64,000 bases of DNA from an uncultured delta proteobacterium (GCA_947259215.1 CAMYLJ010000017.1:149198-213197); one strand, 5' to 3'; positions 1 to 8,738 are shown, counted from the first letter of the stretch. Notes: generated by a model not told the origin, from the sequence alone. Translations and numbers: made by a program.

Positions 1-963
1 CCGTGCTCGGCGATGAAGAGGTCGCCCCGGTACTCGGGGAACATGTCGCCGTCGTAGAAGGCGACCCCGAGCGGCGCCACGTGGGGCTCGAGCGTGACCG
101 TGGGCGCGACGTAGCGATCCGTGGCGTAGCTCCCGTCCCCGAACTCCGGGTCCTCGATGGCTCCCGCGTGGCAGAAGGGGTAGCCGAAGTCCATGCCCGG
201 CCGGGGAGCGTGGTTGAGCTCGTCGGGAGGCAGGTGGGCGCTCATGTGGTCGCGGCCCTTGTCGGCGAACCACAGCTCGCCGGTCTCGGGGTGCCAGTCG
301 AAGCCCACCGTCTCGCGCACGCCGCGGGCGAACTGCTCGAATCCGCTCCCGTCGAGATTCAGCCGGAAGATGCCGGCGAAGCGGTCGCGATCCGGCAGGC
401 AGATGTTGCAGGGCGCGCCGATTCCGAAGTAGAGCTTGTCGTCCGGTCCGATTTGCAGGTGCTTCCAGGAGTGGTCGAACACCTCGAACTTCGGCAGGCC
501 GTCGAAGAGCACCTCGGGCTCGGGCGGCGTCGCGACCGCGCGAAGGGGAGGACGTCCGGGAAGCGCAGGATCCGGTGGCACTCCGCCACGTAGAGGTCGC
601 CGTCGCGGTACGCCACGCGGTTGGGGTTGTCGAGGCCGCTCGCCAGGGTGAGGGTCGACTCGGCGACGTCCGTGCCGTCCGCGTCGACCAGCACCCAGAC
701 GCGACCCTCCTTGTCGGGGTGGCGCCAGCCGCCGGTACCCACGAAGACGATGCCGGGGGGGGACCCAGGGCCAGCGAGCGGGCGCGGTGGACGTTCGCGT
801 AGACGTCCACCCGCACGCCCTCGGGAGCCTCGAGCTGGGTCATGTTGGCCTCGGTCGGGACCCAGATCTCGGGATCCGGGCTGCAGGCCGCGAGGGCCAG
901 AACCAGCGCGAAAGCGCCGATCTGGGGCGCGATTCGGGCTCCGAAGCGGGCGCGCGCGGACAT
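1..963 (-). pseudogene. PQQ/sorbosone-type sugar dehydrogenase lipoprotein, frameshifted, runs off the left edge
   Basis: The protein starts at an ATG at 961-963 with a lipoprotein signal ending in a LAAC lipobox, then Ser-Pro-Asp. After this come blocks typical of the L-sorbosone/PQQ-dependent glucose dehydrogenase beta-propeller: DNPNRVAYRDGDLYVAE, then GAPCNICLPDRDRFAGIFRL, then WFADKGRDHMSAHLPPDE. These lie in three reading frames. One shift falls in an eight-C homopolymer near 758-765, where one C too many breaks the frame. A second falls near 540-550. With both corrected, the reading is continuous to base 1, where the C-terminal part is cut by the window. A periplasmic or membrane-anchored sugar/aldose dehydrogenase is the family role. 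Two indels in 1 kb suggest a decaying gene, but the homopolymer one could be an assembly error. Confidence 0.75.
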
Positions 964-1111
964 CGAGCCGGACTCGAGCCCCGACCGCTGGCAGGGGCTA
1001 AGCGGCCAGCGGGGGCTCGCGCGCGGATCCCGTGGGCCCCTCGACGCCCCCCTGCTACGGTCCTCGCCAGCCAGGGAGCCCCCGGGGATTCGCCACGACG
1101 GGACGCACTTC

Positions 1112-1912
1112 ATGAGTGGAGATCCGACGACCCGGGGAGCCGAGCCGACGACGATCGGTCTCTCCGTCGTCATCCCGGCCTACAACGAAGAGGAGCGCCT
1201 GAAGCGGGCGATCCCGCCGATCGTCCGGCACCTGCGCGCTGCGAATCGCACGTTCGAGATCATCGTCGTCGACGACGGCAGTCAGGACGGGACGTCTGCG
1301 GTCACGAAGAAGCTGGCGGAGTCCCTCCCGGGCCTGCAGCTCATCTCCTATCGGCCCAACCGCGGCAAGGGCAGCGCCGTGCGCGCCGGCATGCTGGCCG
1401 CCGTCGGGGACCTGGTGCTCTTCACCGACGCCGACCAGAGCACCCCCATCGGCGAGCTGGACCAGCTCCTCGCGAAGATCGAGCACGGTGGGTACGACAT
1501 GGCCATCGGCTCGCGCGCCATCGCGGGCGCGGAGGTCGAGGAGACCCAGGGCTGGCACCGGGTGCTGGCCGCCAAGCTCTTCGGCGGCGCCTCGAGGCTG
1601 CTCACGGTCCGCGGCATCGCCGACACCCAGTGCGGCTTCAAGTGCATGACCCGCGAGGTGGCCCAGAAGGTCTTTCCCCAGGTCACCTCCGACACGGCCA
1701 TCTTCGACATCGAGATGCTCGCGGTGGCGGCCCGCGAGGGCTACCGGATCGCGGAGCTCCCCGTGACCTGGGTCCACGATCAGGACACCCGCATCCCCTA
1801 CGACCTGCGCCGGGCGCTGCGCATCTGGGGCGAGCTCTTCCGCATCCGGCGCGCCCAGAAGATCGGCTGGCCCCTCCAGGCCAACACGCAGCCGCGCCGG
1901 ACCGCTTCCTGA
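1112..1912 (+). CDS. Family 2 glycosyltransferase, dolichol/polyprenyl-phosphate mannosyltransferase-like
   Basis: 266 residues from the ATG at 1112; the frame is open further upstream but the family starts near the GLSVVIPAYNEEERL block. The GT-A fold is clear: VVIPAYNEE near residue 20, the VVDDGSQDGT nucleotide-binding segment near 55, and FTDADQS as the DxD-like metal site near 110. A later GSRAI and QCGFK block is typical of DPM1-type enzymes. There is no C-terminal membrane domain, so it resembles the soluble catalytic type that transfers a sugar from a nucleotide donor to a polyprenyl phosphate. The acceptor cannot be told. It lies 27 bp ahead of the SCP2 gene and may share a transcript with it. 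Confidence 0.85.
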   Translation: MSGDPTTRGAEPTTIGLSVVIPAYNEEERLKRAIPPIVRHLRAANRTFEIIVVDDGSQDGTSAVTKKLAESLPGLQLISYRPNRGKGSAVRAGMLAAVGDLVLFTDADQSTPIGELDQLLAKIEHGGYDMAIGSRAIAGAEVEETQGWHRVLAAKLFGGASRLLTVRGIADTQCGFKCMTREVAQKVFPQVTSDTAIFDIEMLAVAAREGYRIAELPVTWVHDQDTRIPYDLRRALRIWGELFRIRRAQKIGWPLQANTQPRRTAS

Positions 1913-1939
1913 TAGACTCCCCGGGAAGGAGATCCCCCG

Positions 1940-2608
1940 ATGGCCGAGTTCCCCGCGTCCCCGATTGCGCCCAAGGAGTTCTTCGAGAGCTGGCTGCCCG
2001 AGGCCTTCCAGGAGTCCCCCGCGGCCGAGCAGATGCAGGATGCCCACATGAAGCTCGGCGTCCGGATCGACGGCGACGGCGGCGGCGAGTGGGTCTTCCA
2101 CATCGAGAAGGGCGTGCTCTCGGTGCGCCCCGAGCCGCGGACGGACTGCTCCTTCACCGTGATCCAGACGGTGGAAGACTGGCGCGGCGCCCTGTGGGAG
2201 GGCCGCGGCGGCGCCTTCGGCCAGCAGGCCGTGGCGCTGTTCAAGCCCGGCGCGGGGGCCGAGGCCGCGCGCCCGGGCCAGCCCGGCGCGCCCCCGACGC
2301 CCCAGGCCCTGGAGCAGATGCACGCTCTCGACGGCGTGATCCGCATGCAGGTGATCGGCGGCGAGGGCGGCGACTGGGCCGTGGAGATGAAGCTCGGCCC
2401 CGGCGAGATCCCGTCCGAGCCCACCACGACCGTGTCGGTCAGCTCCGAGGACGCCGAGCAGATGGCCGACGGCAGCCTCGACCCGATGCAGGCCTTCATG
2501 AGCGGCCGCATCCAGGTGGCGGGCGACATGGCGCTGATGATGCAGATGCAGGCGATCCAGATGCAGGCGGCGGCCCAGGCCGCCCCGAAGCCCCAGACCC
2601 AGGACTAG
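1940..2608 (+). CDS. SCP2 sterol-binding-domain protein
   Basis: 222 residues with an ATG about 8 bp after a GGAAGGAGA ribosome site. The C-terminal half carries the SCP2 pattern: a conserved ADGSLDPMQAFMSGRIQVAGD stretch followed by a Met/Gln-rich helix (about residues 175-210). The SCP2 fold binds hydrophobic ligands such as sterols and acyl-CoAs. The middle contains a Pro/Ala-rich linker (GQPGAPPTPQ). It is followed 9 bp later by an SRPBCC protein, another hydrophobic-ligand fold, so the pair probably serves lipid or sterol handling. No catalytic residues are evident. Confidence 0.8.
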   Translation: MAEFPASPIAPKEFFESWLPEAFQESPAAEQMQDAHMKLGVRIDGDGGGEWVFHIEKGVLSVRPEPRTDCSFTVIQTVEDWRGALWEGRGGAFGQQAVALFKPGAGAEAARPGQPGAPPTPQALEQMHALDGVIRMQVIGGEGGDWAVEMKLGPGEIPSEPTTTVSVSSEDAEQMADGSLDPMQAFMSGRIQVAGDMALMMQMQAIQMQAAAQAAPKPQTQD

Positions 2609-2617
2609 GAGACGGGC

Positions 2618-3052
2618 ATGGCCGAGGTGGTGGTTCGCAGCGAGATCGGCGCGCCGGCAGCGCGCGTGTGGGACGTGGTGTCGGACTTCGGCGGCCTGCT
2701 CCAGTGGGCGGCGGGCGTCGAGTCGTGCCAGGTGGAGGGGCAGGGCGTCGGTGCCGTGCGCACCCTCGGCATCCCGGGCGGTCTCGAGCTCCAGGAGCGC
2801 CTCGAGTCCTGCGACGCCGCGGCGCGCCGGTACTCCTACGCCATCGTGAACGAGACGCCGCTGCCCTTCACGGGCTACCTCTCCACCTTCACGGTGGAGG
2901 AGGCCGGCGACCAGGCTTGCAGGGTGACCTGGCGCGGCCGCTTCGAGCCCACGGGCGACGAGGCGGCGGCCGCCGGGATCATCCGCGGCATCTACACCGG
3001 CGGCCTGGCCTCCCTGGGCAAGCACCTGGGAGTGGACGTCCGGGAGCTCTGA
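2618..3052 (+). CDS. SRPBCC (polyketide cyclase/START-like) ligand-binding protein
   Basis: 144 residues. It opens with VVVRSEIGAPAARVWDVVSDFG, the usual first strand and helix of SRPBCC proteins, and has the TWRGRFEPTGD strand and a C-terminal long helix (IRGIYTGGLASLGKHLG). It is the third gene of a tight set with the SCP2 protein. The fold forms a deep hydrophobic pocket; members bind or modify lipids and polyketides. The substrate is unknown. Confidence 0.8.
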   Translation: MAEVVVRSEIGAPAARVWDVVSDFGGLLQWAAGVESCQVEGQGVGAVRTLGIPGGLELQERLESCDAAARRYSYAIVNETPLPFTGYLSTFTVEEAGDQACRVTWRGRFEPTGDEAAAAGIIRGIYTGGLASLGKHLGVDVREL

Positions 3053-3082
3053 GGGCTTCGGGGCAACGGCCCCGGGGTCGGG

Positions 3083-3871
3083 CTAGCGCCGCGCGCGGCG
3101 CCGGGTCGCGAGGGCGAGGACCGCCACGGCAAAGAGGGCCGCGCTCTCCGGCTCCGGGACCTCGAAGAACAGGTTGTCGATCGCCCCGGAGTTCCGGAAC
3201 GCCACGTCCACGCGGTCGAAGGACGCTGCGTTGATCTCCTGGCCGGCGACGAAGGGCAGGATGTGGTTGGCGCTGTCGTTCCCGAAGACGACGCTCCCGT
3301 CGCGCGCCATCAGATCGTTGAAGCTGAACGAAGCGACCTGGCTGCCGCCCTGCCAGAAGCTCAGGGTTCCTGTCCGCTCGCCGAGGTCGATGTCGAGCAG
3401 GTCGAGCCCGAAGGCCACCACGGGCACCGAGAAGACCAGCGAGAGGATGCCGCCGCCGGCTTCGTCGTCGGGAGAGTCGACCAGCCCGTCGGGCTGCGCG
3501 TCGATCTCGTTCTCCGCGATGATGATCGAGCGGCCGAGGACGCTGCCGATGAGGTTGCCGGTGGTCCAGGGATCCTCGAGGTCCGGGTCCGCGGTGCCGG
3601 CGAGCGTGGTGTCGAAGGCGAGGGCGCGGTCGGGGCCGCCGCCCTGGTTCGTGACCTGCACGCTCACGATGCCGAGGGTCGTCACCGTCTCGCCGTGGAG
3701 CTTGTCGTCCACGTCGATCGTGGTGGCCGCGGCATCCACCGCCCAGCCGAGGAAGAGAAACAGCCCGATCGCGAGGGCCGTGAACAGCAGTGTGAGGCGT
3801 ACGTGGATCGCCAAGGCTCCGGCTCCGGGTGGCGATCCCCTTCTTCGCAGCGTGAGTGCCCCGGAGCGCAC
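3083..3871 (-). CDS. Secreted protein with PEP-CTERM-like sorting signal
   Basis: Up to 262 residues. The likely signal peptide is the hydrophobic run around LFTALAIGLFLFLGWAV (residues 29-46), so the true start may be a downstream TTG/GTG near residue 20. The body is beta-rich with no known domain; a segment near the C-terminus (FDRVDVAFRNSGAIDNLFFE) resembles surface PEP-CTERM proteins. The end is diagnostic: a VPEPES motif, a hydrophobic helix (ALFAVAVLALA) and an Arg-rich tail. In exosortase systems this tail is recognised and the protein is processed for the cell surface or matrix. No exosortase gene is in the window. It faces the SRPBCC gene tail to tail. Confidence 0.7.
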   Translation of the reverse strand: MRSGALTLRRRGSPPGAGALAIHVRLTLLFTALAIGLFLFLGWAVDAAATTIDVDDKLHGETVTTLGIVSVQVTNQGGGPDRALAFDTTLAGTADPDLEDPWTTGNLIGSVLGRSIIIAENEIDAQPDGLVDSPDDEAGGGILSLVFSVPVVAFGLDLLDIDLGERTGTLSFWQGGSQVASFSFNDLMARDGSVVFGNDSANHILPFVAGQEINAASFDRVDVAFRNSGAIDNLFFEVPEPESAALFAVAVLALATRRRARR

Positions 3872-4058
3872 CCGGGGTGACGCGCCGCGGCACGTGCGGC
3901 TGGCGCGCGGGGCTCCTGCCGGGCGGCGTGGGGGGGACTGCGGGCCAGCTGCGTTTCGGGTGCGGGCGGATGGAGTGGGCGCGGCTGGAGCCCGCCGGGT
4001 ACCGTCCGGACGGGACCTTCGGTGGGGCCGCTAGCGTGGGAGCCGGCCGTGGGCTAAA

Positions 4059-5465
4059 TCACCGATCCCACCTCGCGGGGCGGTAGTTCAACTGGTTAGA
4101 GCACCGGCCTGTCACGCCGGAAGTTGCGGGTTCGAGTCCCGTCCGCCCCGCCATAAGGCCCCGTCTCCGTTGAGGTTTTCGCGCCGGGTTTGGGCTCATG
4201 AGCACACCATGAGCACGCCCGCGCGGGCGGCGGGTCCGATCGCGGCGCTGATGCGCCCCGAAGGCCTCGACGAGCGCCGAGTCCGCAAGCTTCGCGTAGC
4301 GCTCCGTCGAGCGCGTGTCGCGGTGGCGGAGCATCCGGCGCACGAGCTCGAGTGGCATCCCGGACGAGTGCCAGCGGCTGGCGCTCGAATGCTTCGTGCC
4401 CTCGTACATGCGGACCTCCACGCCGAGCGAACGCGCGGCGCGGTTCCACTCCTCGCGCAGCGCGTTCGCGATCCAGCGCCGCTCCCGGTTCCGACTGGTC
4501 GGATTCGGGAAGAGCGCCGGGGACACGGCCCAGGGCGGTCCGCCGCGGCCTGCGGCGTCACGTCGTTCGTCGAGCCGCCAACGCAGCCACTCGGCCAGCT
4601 CGTCGTCGATCGGGATCCAGGCCGCCTCGCCGGTCTTCGTGCCGCCGACGGGCGCGTTCGCGTTCGGGCCCTTCACCGCCCGGCGGATGCGGAGCCCGGG
4701 GACACCTTCGCGCTCTTCCAGGTCGCCGACGTCGAGCGCCCTGATCTCGCCCGGACGCACACCGTGGCACGCGGCCAGGAAGGCGCCCCGGCGCTCGAAG
4801 GGGATCCGGTCGAGGATGGCCTGCTGCGTCGCGCCCGAGAGGATCGTCGGTGCGTGGTCGGGGACCGGCATCGTCGGGAAGGCCGGCACGCGGTCGACCA
4901 GGTCGAGGCGGTAGAGCCACGCCACGAAGGCCCGGAAGTAGCCGAGGGTGTTCCGCACCGACTTCGGACTCAGGCCCCGCTCGCGGGAGAGCCAGCGCCG
5001 CCAGTCCGCGATCGCCTTGGCGTCGATCTCGTAGATCGACGCGCCCGACCACCAGGCGAAGGGCCCGTCGTCCCGGGCGCACCGCCGCAGCTCGCGCAGG
5101 TGATTCGGGCTGATCTCGAGCCGCGAGGCGCGGTCTTCCTGCTCCGCCAGGTAGTCGGCCAGGTAGCGGTCGATGCGGTTCGCCTCGGAAGAGACGGGCG
5201 CGAACTCGTCGACGGCGGCCTGCAGGGCGACGCCCTTCGCGAGCTGCGCGTGGATCGCGGCGAGCACCGAGTCGGCCATCGAGCGAGTGCGCAGGAGCAC
5301 CCCACGCGCCGAGTAGAGGTAGCGGGGTCGGACGTGCCGGCCGAGATCGATCTCCCAGCCGGGCCGGCCGTCACGGCGGCGCTGGACTTGCCCGAACTCG
5401 CGCGCCAGCTCCCAGCCCTCCCCGCTGAATGAGCGCAGCCTACCACGACGGGCGGACGGCCTCAT
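4059..5465 (-). CDS. Tyrosine recombinase (phage-type integrase) next to tRNA-Asp
   Basis: 468 residues if the frame is read to its stop. The N-terminal SAM-like core-binding domain lies around residues 85-190. The catalytic domain shows the first Arg in ACHGVRPGEIRALD, the KHSSASRW box with the His/Arg pair, and the nucleophile Tyr in STERYAKLAD. The gene points toward tRNA-Asp, the usual arrangement for an integrase using that tRNA 3' end. The catalytic part ends near 4230. The last 50 or so codons run antisense through the doublet repeat (4198-4216) and the whole tRNA gene, so the C-terminus would change when the element excises. A C-terminal relative of this protein survives at 61.4-61.6 kb. 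Confidence 0.92.
   Translation of the reverse strand: MRPSARRGRLRSFSGEGWELAREFGQVQRRRDGRPGWEIDLGRHVRPRYLYSARGVLLRTRSMADSVLAAIHAQLAKGVALQAAVDEFAPVSSEANRIDRYLADYLAEQEDRASRLEISPNHLRELRRCARDDGPFAWWSGASIYEIDAKAIADWRRWLSRERGLSPKSVRNTLGYFRAFVAWLYRLDLVDRVPAFPTMPVPDHAPTILSGATQQAILDRIPFERRGAFLAACHGVRPGEIRALDVGDLEEREGVPGLRIRRAVKGPNANAPVGGTKTGEAAWIPIDDELAEWLRWRLDERRDAAGRGGPPWAVSPALFPNPTSRNRERRWIANALREEWNRAARSLGVEVRMYEGTKHSSASRWHSSGMPLELVRRMLRHRDTRSTERYAKLADSALVEAFGAHQRRDRTRRPRGRAHGVLMSPNPARKPQRRRGLMAGRTGLEPATSGVTGRCSNQLNYRPARWDR
4077..4153 (+). tRNA. tRNA-Asp (GTC)
   Basis: 77 nt including an encoded CCA. The acceptor stem GGGGCGG (4077-4083) pairs with CCGCCCC, the anticodon loop reads CTGTCAC with GTC at 4111-4113, and the T arm is GCGGGTTCGAGTCCCGT. 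The sequence is a close match to bacterial tRNA-Asp. It is the only complete tRNA in the window. Its 3' half (4116-4153) reappears as fragments at 11492, 16456, 43610, 45265, 49642, 53796 and 61357, making it the likely founding attachment site. Confidence 0.97.
4116..4216. repeat. Attachment core (tRNA-Asp 3' half) plus integrase-side doublet repeat
   Basis: 4116-4153 is the tRNA-Asp segment from the anticodon stem to CCA that recurs along the window. At 4198-4216, 44 bp after the CCA, lie two copies of ATGAGCAC separated by ACC. The same doublet with spacer GCC stands before the next core copy at 11432-11450. The two would then be the left and right ends of one 7.4 kb element (4154 to about 11529). 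The role as integrase binding or att site is inferred from position. Confidence 0.7.
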
Positions 5466-6162
5466 GGCGGGAGATCCTCGGCAGGGTGGAAGCTAGTAGG
5501 GCAGGGCACGGCTCCTAGCCATCGCAATCGCCGTGCCGACCGAGCCGCCGGCGGAGGCTACGACGGAACGCGCACTTACGCGGTTGTCGGTGCCGATTCT
5601 GGCACGGCTGCGCGAGCCAACGTCCGCCAACCGCGTGCAAGGGCTCGGCCTCCGAAGGTCTCACGGGTTGCCGGCCGACCGCCTGAACGGCGAGTGCCCT
5701 TGGCACGGGCACGGCGCCTCCGCGGGCGGGTACTCGGCAGATGTCTGGCGCCTCGTCGGCGCAACCAATGCGCTGCCGCGGCTACCGCGACTGCACCAGA
5801 GTGGCGCGCCGTCCGCGCGAGGACGGAAGCGCCGTCGACAGCTTGAATGCAAGGAGTTGGTCAGGATCGGTTCTGCTCAAGTCAGGTGAGGGAGAGATGT
5901 CCCAAGGAAGTATGCGAAAGCAAGATAAGGGGTGGGCCACTTCTCCGGAGATGCGCGTGGTCGCTGCGGATTTCGTGGCCCATTCTGCTCTCGCGTGGGC
6001 CAGATTGGTCCACTTCACTGTAGGGGCTTGCGCCAGAACACCGTGCGCTCGAGGCCAGCGTCTTACGTCCGAGTTCCGCAGCTGTACGGACCGCGAAACG
6101 GTCGCGCTACCGACGGCCGCCGGCACGAATCGCGCGTCTTCTGTCATGGGGCAGTTTGGGTC
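5466..6162. other. Gene-free stretch behind the integrase
   Basis: About 700 bp with no reading frame showing a recognisable motif or ribosome site on either strand. Open frames of 60-150 codons are present but overlap on both strands, as expected by chance in GC-rich DNA. The right edge (about 6125-6181) matches the integrase-side element end seen at 61400-61456, so this is probably eroded element DNA. Confidence 0.5.
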
Positions 6163-6181
6163 TGGAGCACAGCTTGAGCAC
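6163..6181. repeat. Degenerate doublet repeat (TGGAGCAC-AGC-TTGAGCAC)
   Basis: Two 8-bp near copies with a 3-bp AGC spacer, identical in layout to 61438-61456. The bases before it (CATGGGGCAGTTTGGGTC) also resemble the 61.4 kb copy (GTGTGGCATTTTGTGCC). No tRNA core is adjacent. It is best explained as an orphaned element end. Confidence 0.55.
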
Positions 6182-6231
6182 ATGCGCCTCTGAACGCTTT
6201 GTCCCGGATCCCCGCTGCAGGTCAGATCCCC

Positions 6232-6822
6232 CTACCGCGAGTTCATGGCGCTGAGGGGGCGCAGGAACATGTCGATGCGTCTTCTGGCCTCTTCCAGTCG
6301 CTCGCGCTTGCCCTGACGCACCAGGATCGAATGCTCCAAGCTGTAGTACGTGACGAAGGTCCTCGCCGTCATCTCCAGTTCCTCGCCTCGGAGCCCAAGT
6401 TCCGCGAACAGGTCGCGCAACAGGGCGAGTCGCTCCTTGTCCACTTGCCGGACGATCGGCGCAACCGCGGGCTCTTGGGCAGCCCATGCGCGGACCGCGA
6501 CGTCGAAGCGGGCCAGATCCTGTTCAATGATTCCTTCCGCCAGGGCGAGCAACCGGGACTTCGGATCGTCGGAGGAGTGGCGAATGCGCTCGACGATCTC
6601 CGTCGTGTAGCGTCGCCTCCAGTACGCGGCCATGCTCCGAACGAACTCGTCTCGGCTGCCGAAGTGCGCGTAGAAGCTGCCGGTCGTCACACCGAGGTCG
6701 GCGCAGAGGTCACGAACACGGATCCGGGCCCCGCCCTGCCGTGAGAGGACCTCCAGGGCGGCCTCGAGCCACTGGTCCCGGGACCTCCGGGGCCGCGAAC
6801 CAGTCCGTTTTCGGTCAGGCAT
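6232..6822 (-). CDS. TetR/AcrR-family regulator
   Basis: 196 residues from the ATG at 6820-6822. The N-terminal helix-turn-helix is clear: ALEVLSRQGGARIRVRDL, then LGVTTGSFYAHFGSRDEFV (residues 20-65). The C-terminal ligand domain is helical and not assignable. It is divergent from the MBL-fold gene; the 137-bp gap holds a good promoter and a TAAC-AGAA-GTTA palindrome, so it probably represses that gene and itself. The inducer is unknown. Confidence 0.88.
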   Translation of the reverse strand: MPDRKRTGSRPRRSRDQWLEAALEVLSRQGGARIRVRDLCADLGVTTGSFYAHFGSRDEFVRSMAAYWRRRYTTEIVERIRHSSDDPKSRLLALAEGIIEQDLARFDVAVRAWAAQEPAVAPIVRQVDKERLALLRDLFAELGLRGEELEMTARTFVTYYSLEHSILVRQGKRERLEEARRRIDMFLRPLSAMNSR

Positions 6823-6833
6823 GGAAGTGACTC

Positions 6834-6886
6834 TTGACAGGCTTCCTTCGCCACGTCTAGCATCTGTGGGAACATAACAGAAGTTA
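6834..6886 (+). promoter_or_regulatory. Candidate sigma70-type promoter and operator for the MBL-fold gene
   Basis: TTGACA at 6834-6839 and TAGCAT at 6858-6863 are separated by 18 bp, close to the sigma70 consensus. Just downstream, TAACAGAAGTTA (6875-6886) is a perfect 4+4 inverted repeat placed where a TetR dimer could block initiation. It lies between the divergent regulator and the gene at 6960. Confidence 0.5.
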
Positions 6887-6959
6887 CTATTGTGCTTCAG
6901 CCTGGCCCGATCGGATCGGGTGCGAAGCTCTACAGCCTGCAAATGGGAGCGTGTACTCC

Positions 6960-8231
6960 ATGACACAGCGAAGGCTGAGGGCAGTTCTTGGACTGTTCTT
7001 TGCGGCGGGGCTCGCGGTGGGCGTCTACGTGTCGACCCTCGACGGGGCGGTCCTGCTCGCCGCAGCGCACGCCGCCGAATCCGGGAAGGGCGAGCCGATG
7101 GTGTCGCCCGTCGAGGCGCGGGAGCGGGATTTCTACGCGCCAAATAGCGAGAACCTGGCTCCTGACGAGATGCGCGTCATCGCCTGCGGTACGGGGATGC
7201 CAACACCGCGCCCTGCACAAGCGGCGGCGTGTTTTCTCGTAGAGCTTGGCAATGGCGAGAAGTTTCTCTTCGATGTGGGTGACGGCTCGGTAGAGCGCCT
7301 GTTCGGACTGCAGATCCCGACTGCTTTCCTGGACAAGGTGTTTCTGGGTCACCTGCATGGCGATCACTTCGGCGGCATTGGCGCGCTCTATGTCGCAGGA
7401 GGGATCGCGGGGCGTTTCACGCCGATCCGAATCTGGGGACCAAGCGGCTCGAGGCCTGAACTTGGCACGAAAGCCGCCATCGAGGCGATGGAGAAGATGT
7501 ATCTCTGGGACCTCGAAGGGCGCATCGGTCAGACCGATACGCGTGGTTTTGCCACAGTGGTCACCGAGTTCGATTACAAGAAGGTCCAAGTGGTCTATGA
7601 GGAGAACGGCGTAAAGATCACGGCGTTTCCTGCGATCCATGCAATCGATGGGTCGGTCAGCTACCGCCTGGACTGGAATGGGCTGTCTTTCGTCTACTCC
7701 AGCGATACCTACCCGAACAAGTGGTTCATCGAACAGGCACAGGATGCCGACCTCGTGGTGCACGAATGCTTCATCGCTGTTCCGGACCTCGTTGCTCGTT
7801 ACCGTCTGACTCCCGAAGCAGCTCTTCAGGTCGGCACCCAGATCCATACCGCGCCGGAAGCCTTCGGCAAGATCATGAGCACCGTCAAGCCGCGCATGGC
7901 GGTGGCCTACCATTTTTGGACCGGGATCGACTCGAGCCCCGGAGTTCTCGAGAGGGTTCGCAAGACCTATGACGGGCCGCTGAGCATGGCAAAGGACTAC
8001 ATGGTCTGGAATGTCACCAAAGACGACATTCGCGTGCGGATGGCAGCGTTCGAGCACGAGACCTGGAATCCGCCGGTGGCCTACCCCGCGAAGCCAGTGT
8101 CTGCCGAAGACCGGGTCGGGTATTCGCCTGAGATCGAGGCCGGTCGCTGGAACGTCGATGACGTAATCCGACCCATCTACGAAGAAGCTGGCGAGGCGTT
8201 GGGAAGGAAGTTCGAGTATCCGAAAAACTAG
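6960..8231 (+). CDS. Exported MBL-fold metallo-hydrolase
   Basis: 423 residues from the ATG at 6960, preceded by GGGAG at a 10-bp spacing; a GTG at 6951 is the alternative. Residues 1-39 form a signal peptide ending AAAHAAES. The metallo-beta-lactamase core shows CGTGMPTPRPAQAAA, DVGDGS, the zinc motif HLHGDHFGG (His131, His133, Asp135, His136), YSSDT and a C-terminal HFWTG His. The overall layout resembles the GntH-type MBL proteins described in guanitoxin clusters, but no other gene of that pathway is near. It likely hydrolyses an ester or phosphoester in the periplasm; the substrate is unknown. It is divergent from and probably controlled by the TetR gene. Confidence 0.85.
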   Translation: MTQRRLRAVLGLFFAAGLAVGVYVSTLDGAVLLAAAHAAESGKGEPMVSPVEARERDFYAPNSENLAPDEMRVIACGTGMPTPRPAQAAACFLVELGNGEKFLFDVGDGSVERLFGLQIPTAFLDKVFLGHLHGDHFGGIGALYVAGGIAGRFTPIRIWGPSGSRPELGTKAAIEAMEKMYLWDLEGRIGQTDTRGFATVVTEFDYKKVQVVYEENGVKITAFPAIHAIDGSVSYRLDWNGLSFVYSSDTYPNKWFIEQAQDADLVVHECFIAVPDLVARYRLTPEAALQVGTQIHTAPEAFGKIMSTVKPRMAVAYHFWTGIDSSPGVLERVRKTYDGPLSMAKDYMVWNVTKDDIRVRMAAFEHETWNPPVAYPAKPVSAEDRVGYSPEIEAGRWNVDDVIRPIYEEAGEALGRKFEYPKN

Positions 8232-8439
8232 GGCGCCGACTCTCAATCACTGGGAGATGTATCGTGCTTCCCCGGTTTTCTTCGTTCAGCGCGCGGCTTC
8301 TACCGAGCCCGACCCAAGACTCTCGTCGGAAACCCCCGAGACAGTGGAGGGATCGGGGCTACCGGGCGTCAACCAGTCGGTCGTCGTCGCCACACGGCTC
8401 CAGATCCAATTCTGAGCGGGACGACGTCGTGGACCAGAC

Positions 8440-8514
8440 CGACAAGCGAAACCCGGGGAGGTCCACGACCTCCGCCAGCCAGCGGCCGTCCTCTTCCCGC
8501 TCGATCTCCGCGCG
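8440..8514 (-). pseudogene. Fragment of a HicB-type antitoxin
   Basis: Read on the minus strand just after a TAG at 8515-8517, the frame gives EIEREEDGRWLAEVVDLPG. This is the signature first hairpin of HicB antitoxins (usually followed by a VYG-T-EEA helix, which is absent). No start codon, no HicA partner and no downstream continuation are present, so it is a remnant of about 25 codons. The rest of 8232-8610 shows no gene. Confidence 0.45.
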
Positions 8515-8611
8515 CTAGCTGAGTGCCACGACCGGATCCCCGTACGTCGTATCGACGCTTGGCGGGGCAACCGCCGGAGACCCTCCTGCGCTGCCTGCCA
8601 TCTCCCGCGAA

Positions 8612-8738
8612 GTGCTTATCCCGTGCTTACAGCCCCGCGGAAGGCGGCCGAAACCTGCGCGGTTTCAGCTAGTTACCGGCCTGTTCCCCCTGAATGGGGT
8701 TCAGGAGGTCGCGCGTTCAAATCTCGCCGGCCCGACCA
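8612..8738 (+). repeat. Doublet repeat plus tRNA-Pro(GGG) 3' fragment, left copy
   Basis: 8689-8738 reads CCTGAATGGGGTTCAGG (anticodon stem with GGG loop), the T arm GCGCGTTCAAATCTCGC, acceptor strand CGGCCCG and ACCA: the 3' half of a tRNA-Pro. No 5' half is present. About 60 bp before it, GTGCTTATC-CC-GTGCTTAC (8612-8630) forms a doublet like those before the Asp cores. With the copy at 10101-10145 it brackets the cytochrome c gene. Confidence 0.7.

Noticed and set aside
1055..3025. Long minus-strand frame opposite the same genes
   Set aside because: Antisense shadow in GC-rich DNA, no motif, no ribosome site.
787..3234. Very long plus-strand frame (815 codons) over the glycosyltransferase, SCP2 and SRPBCC genes
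   Set aside because: It is an out-of-frame shadow of three well-supported genes; Arg/Gly/Pro-rich with no domain.
5741..6193. 150-codon plus-strand frame behind the integrase
   Set aside because: No domain, no ribosome site, overlapped by an equal frame on the other strand and by an element end.
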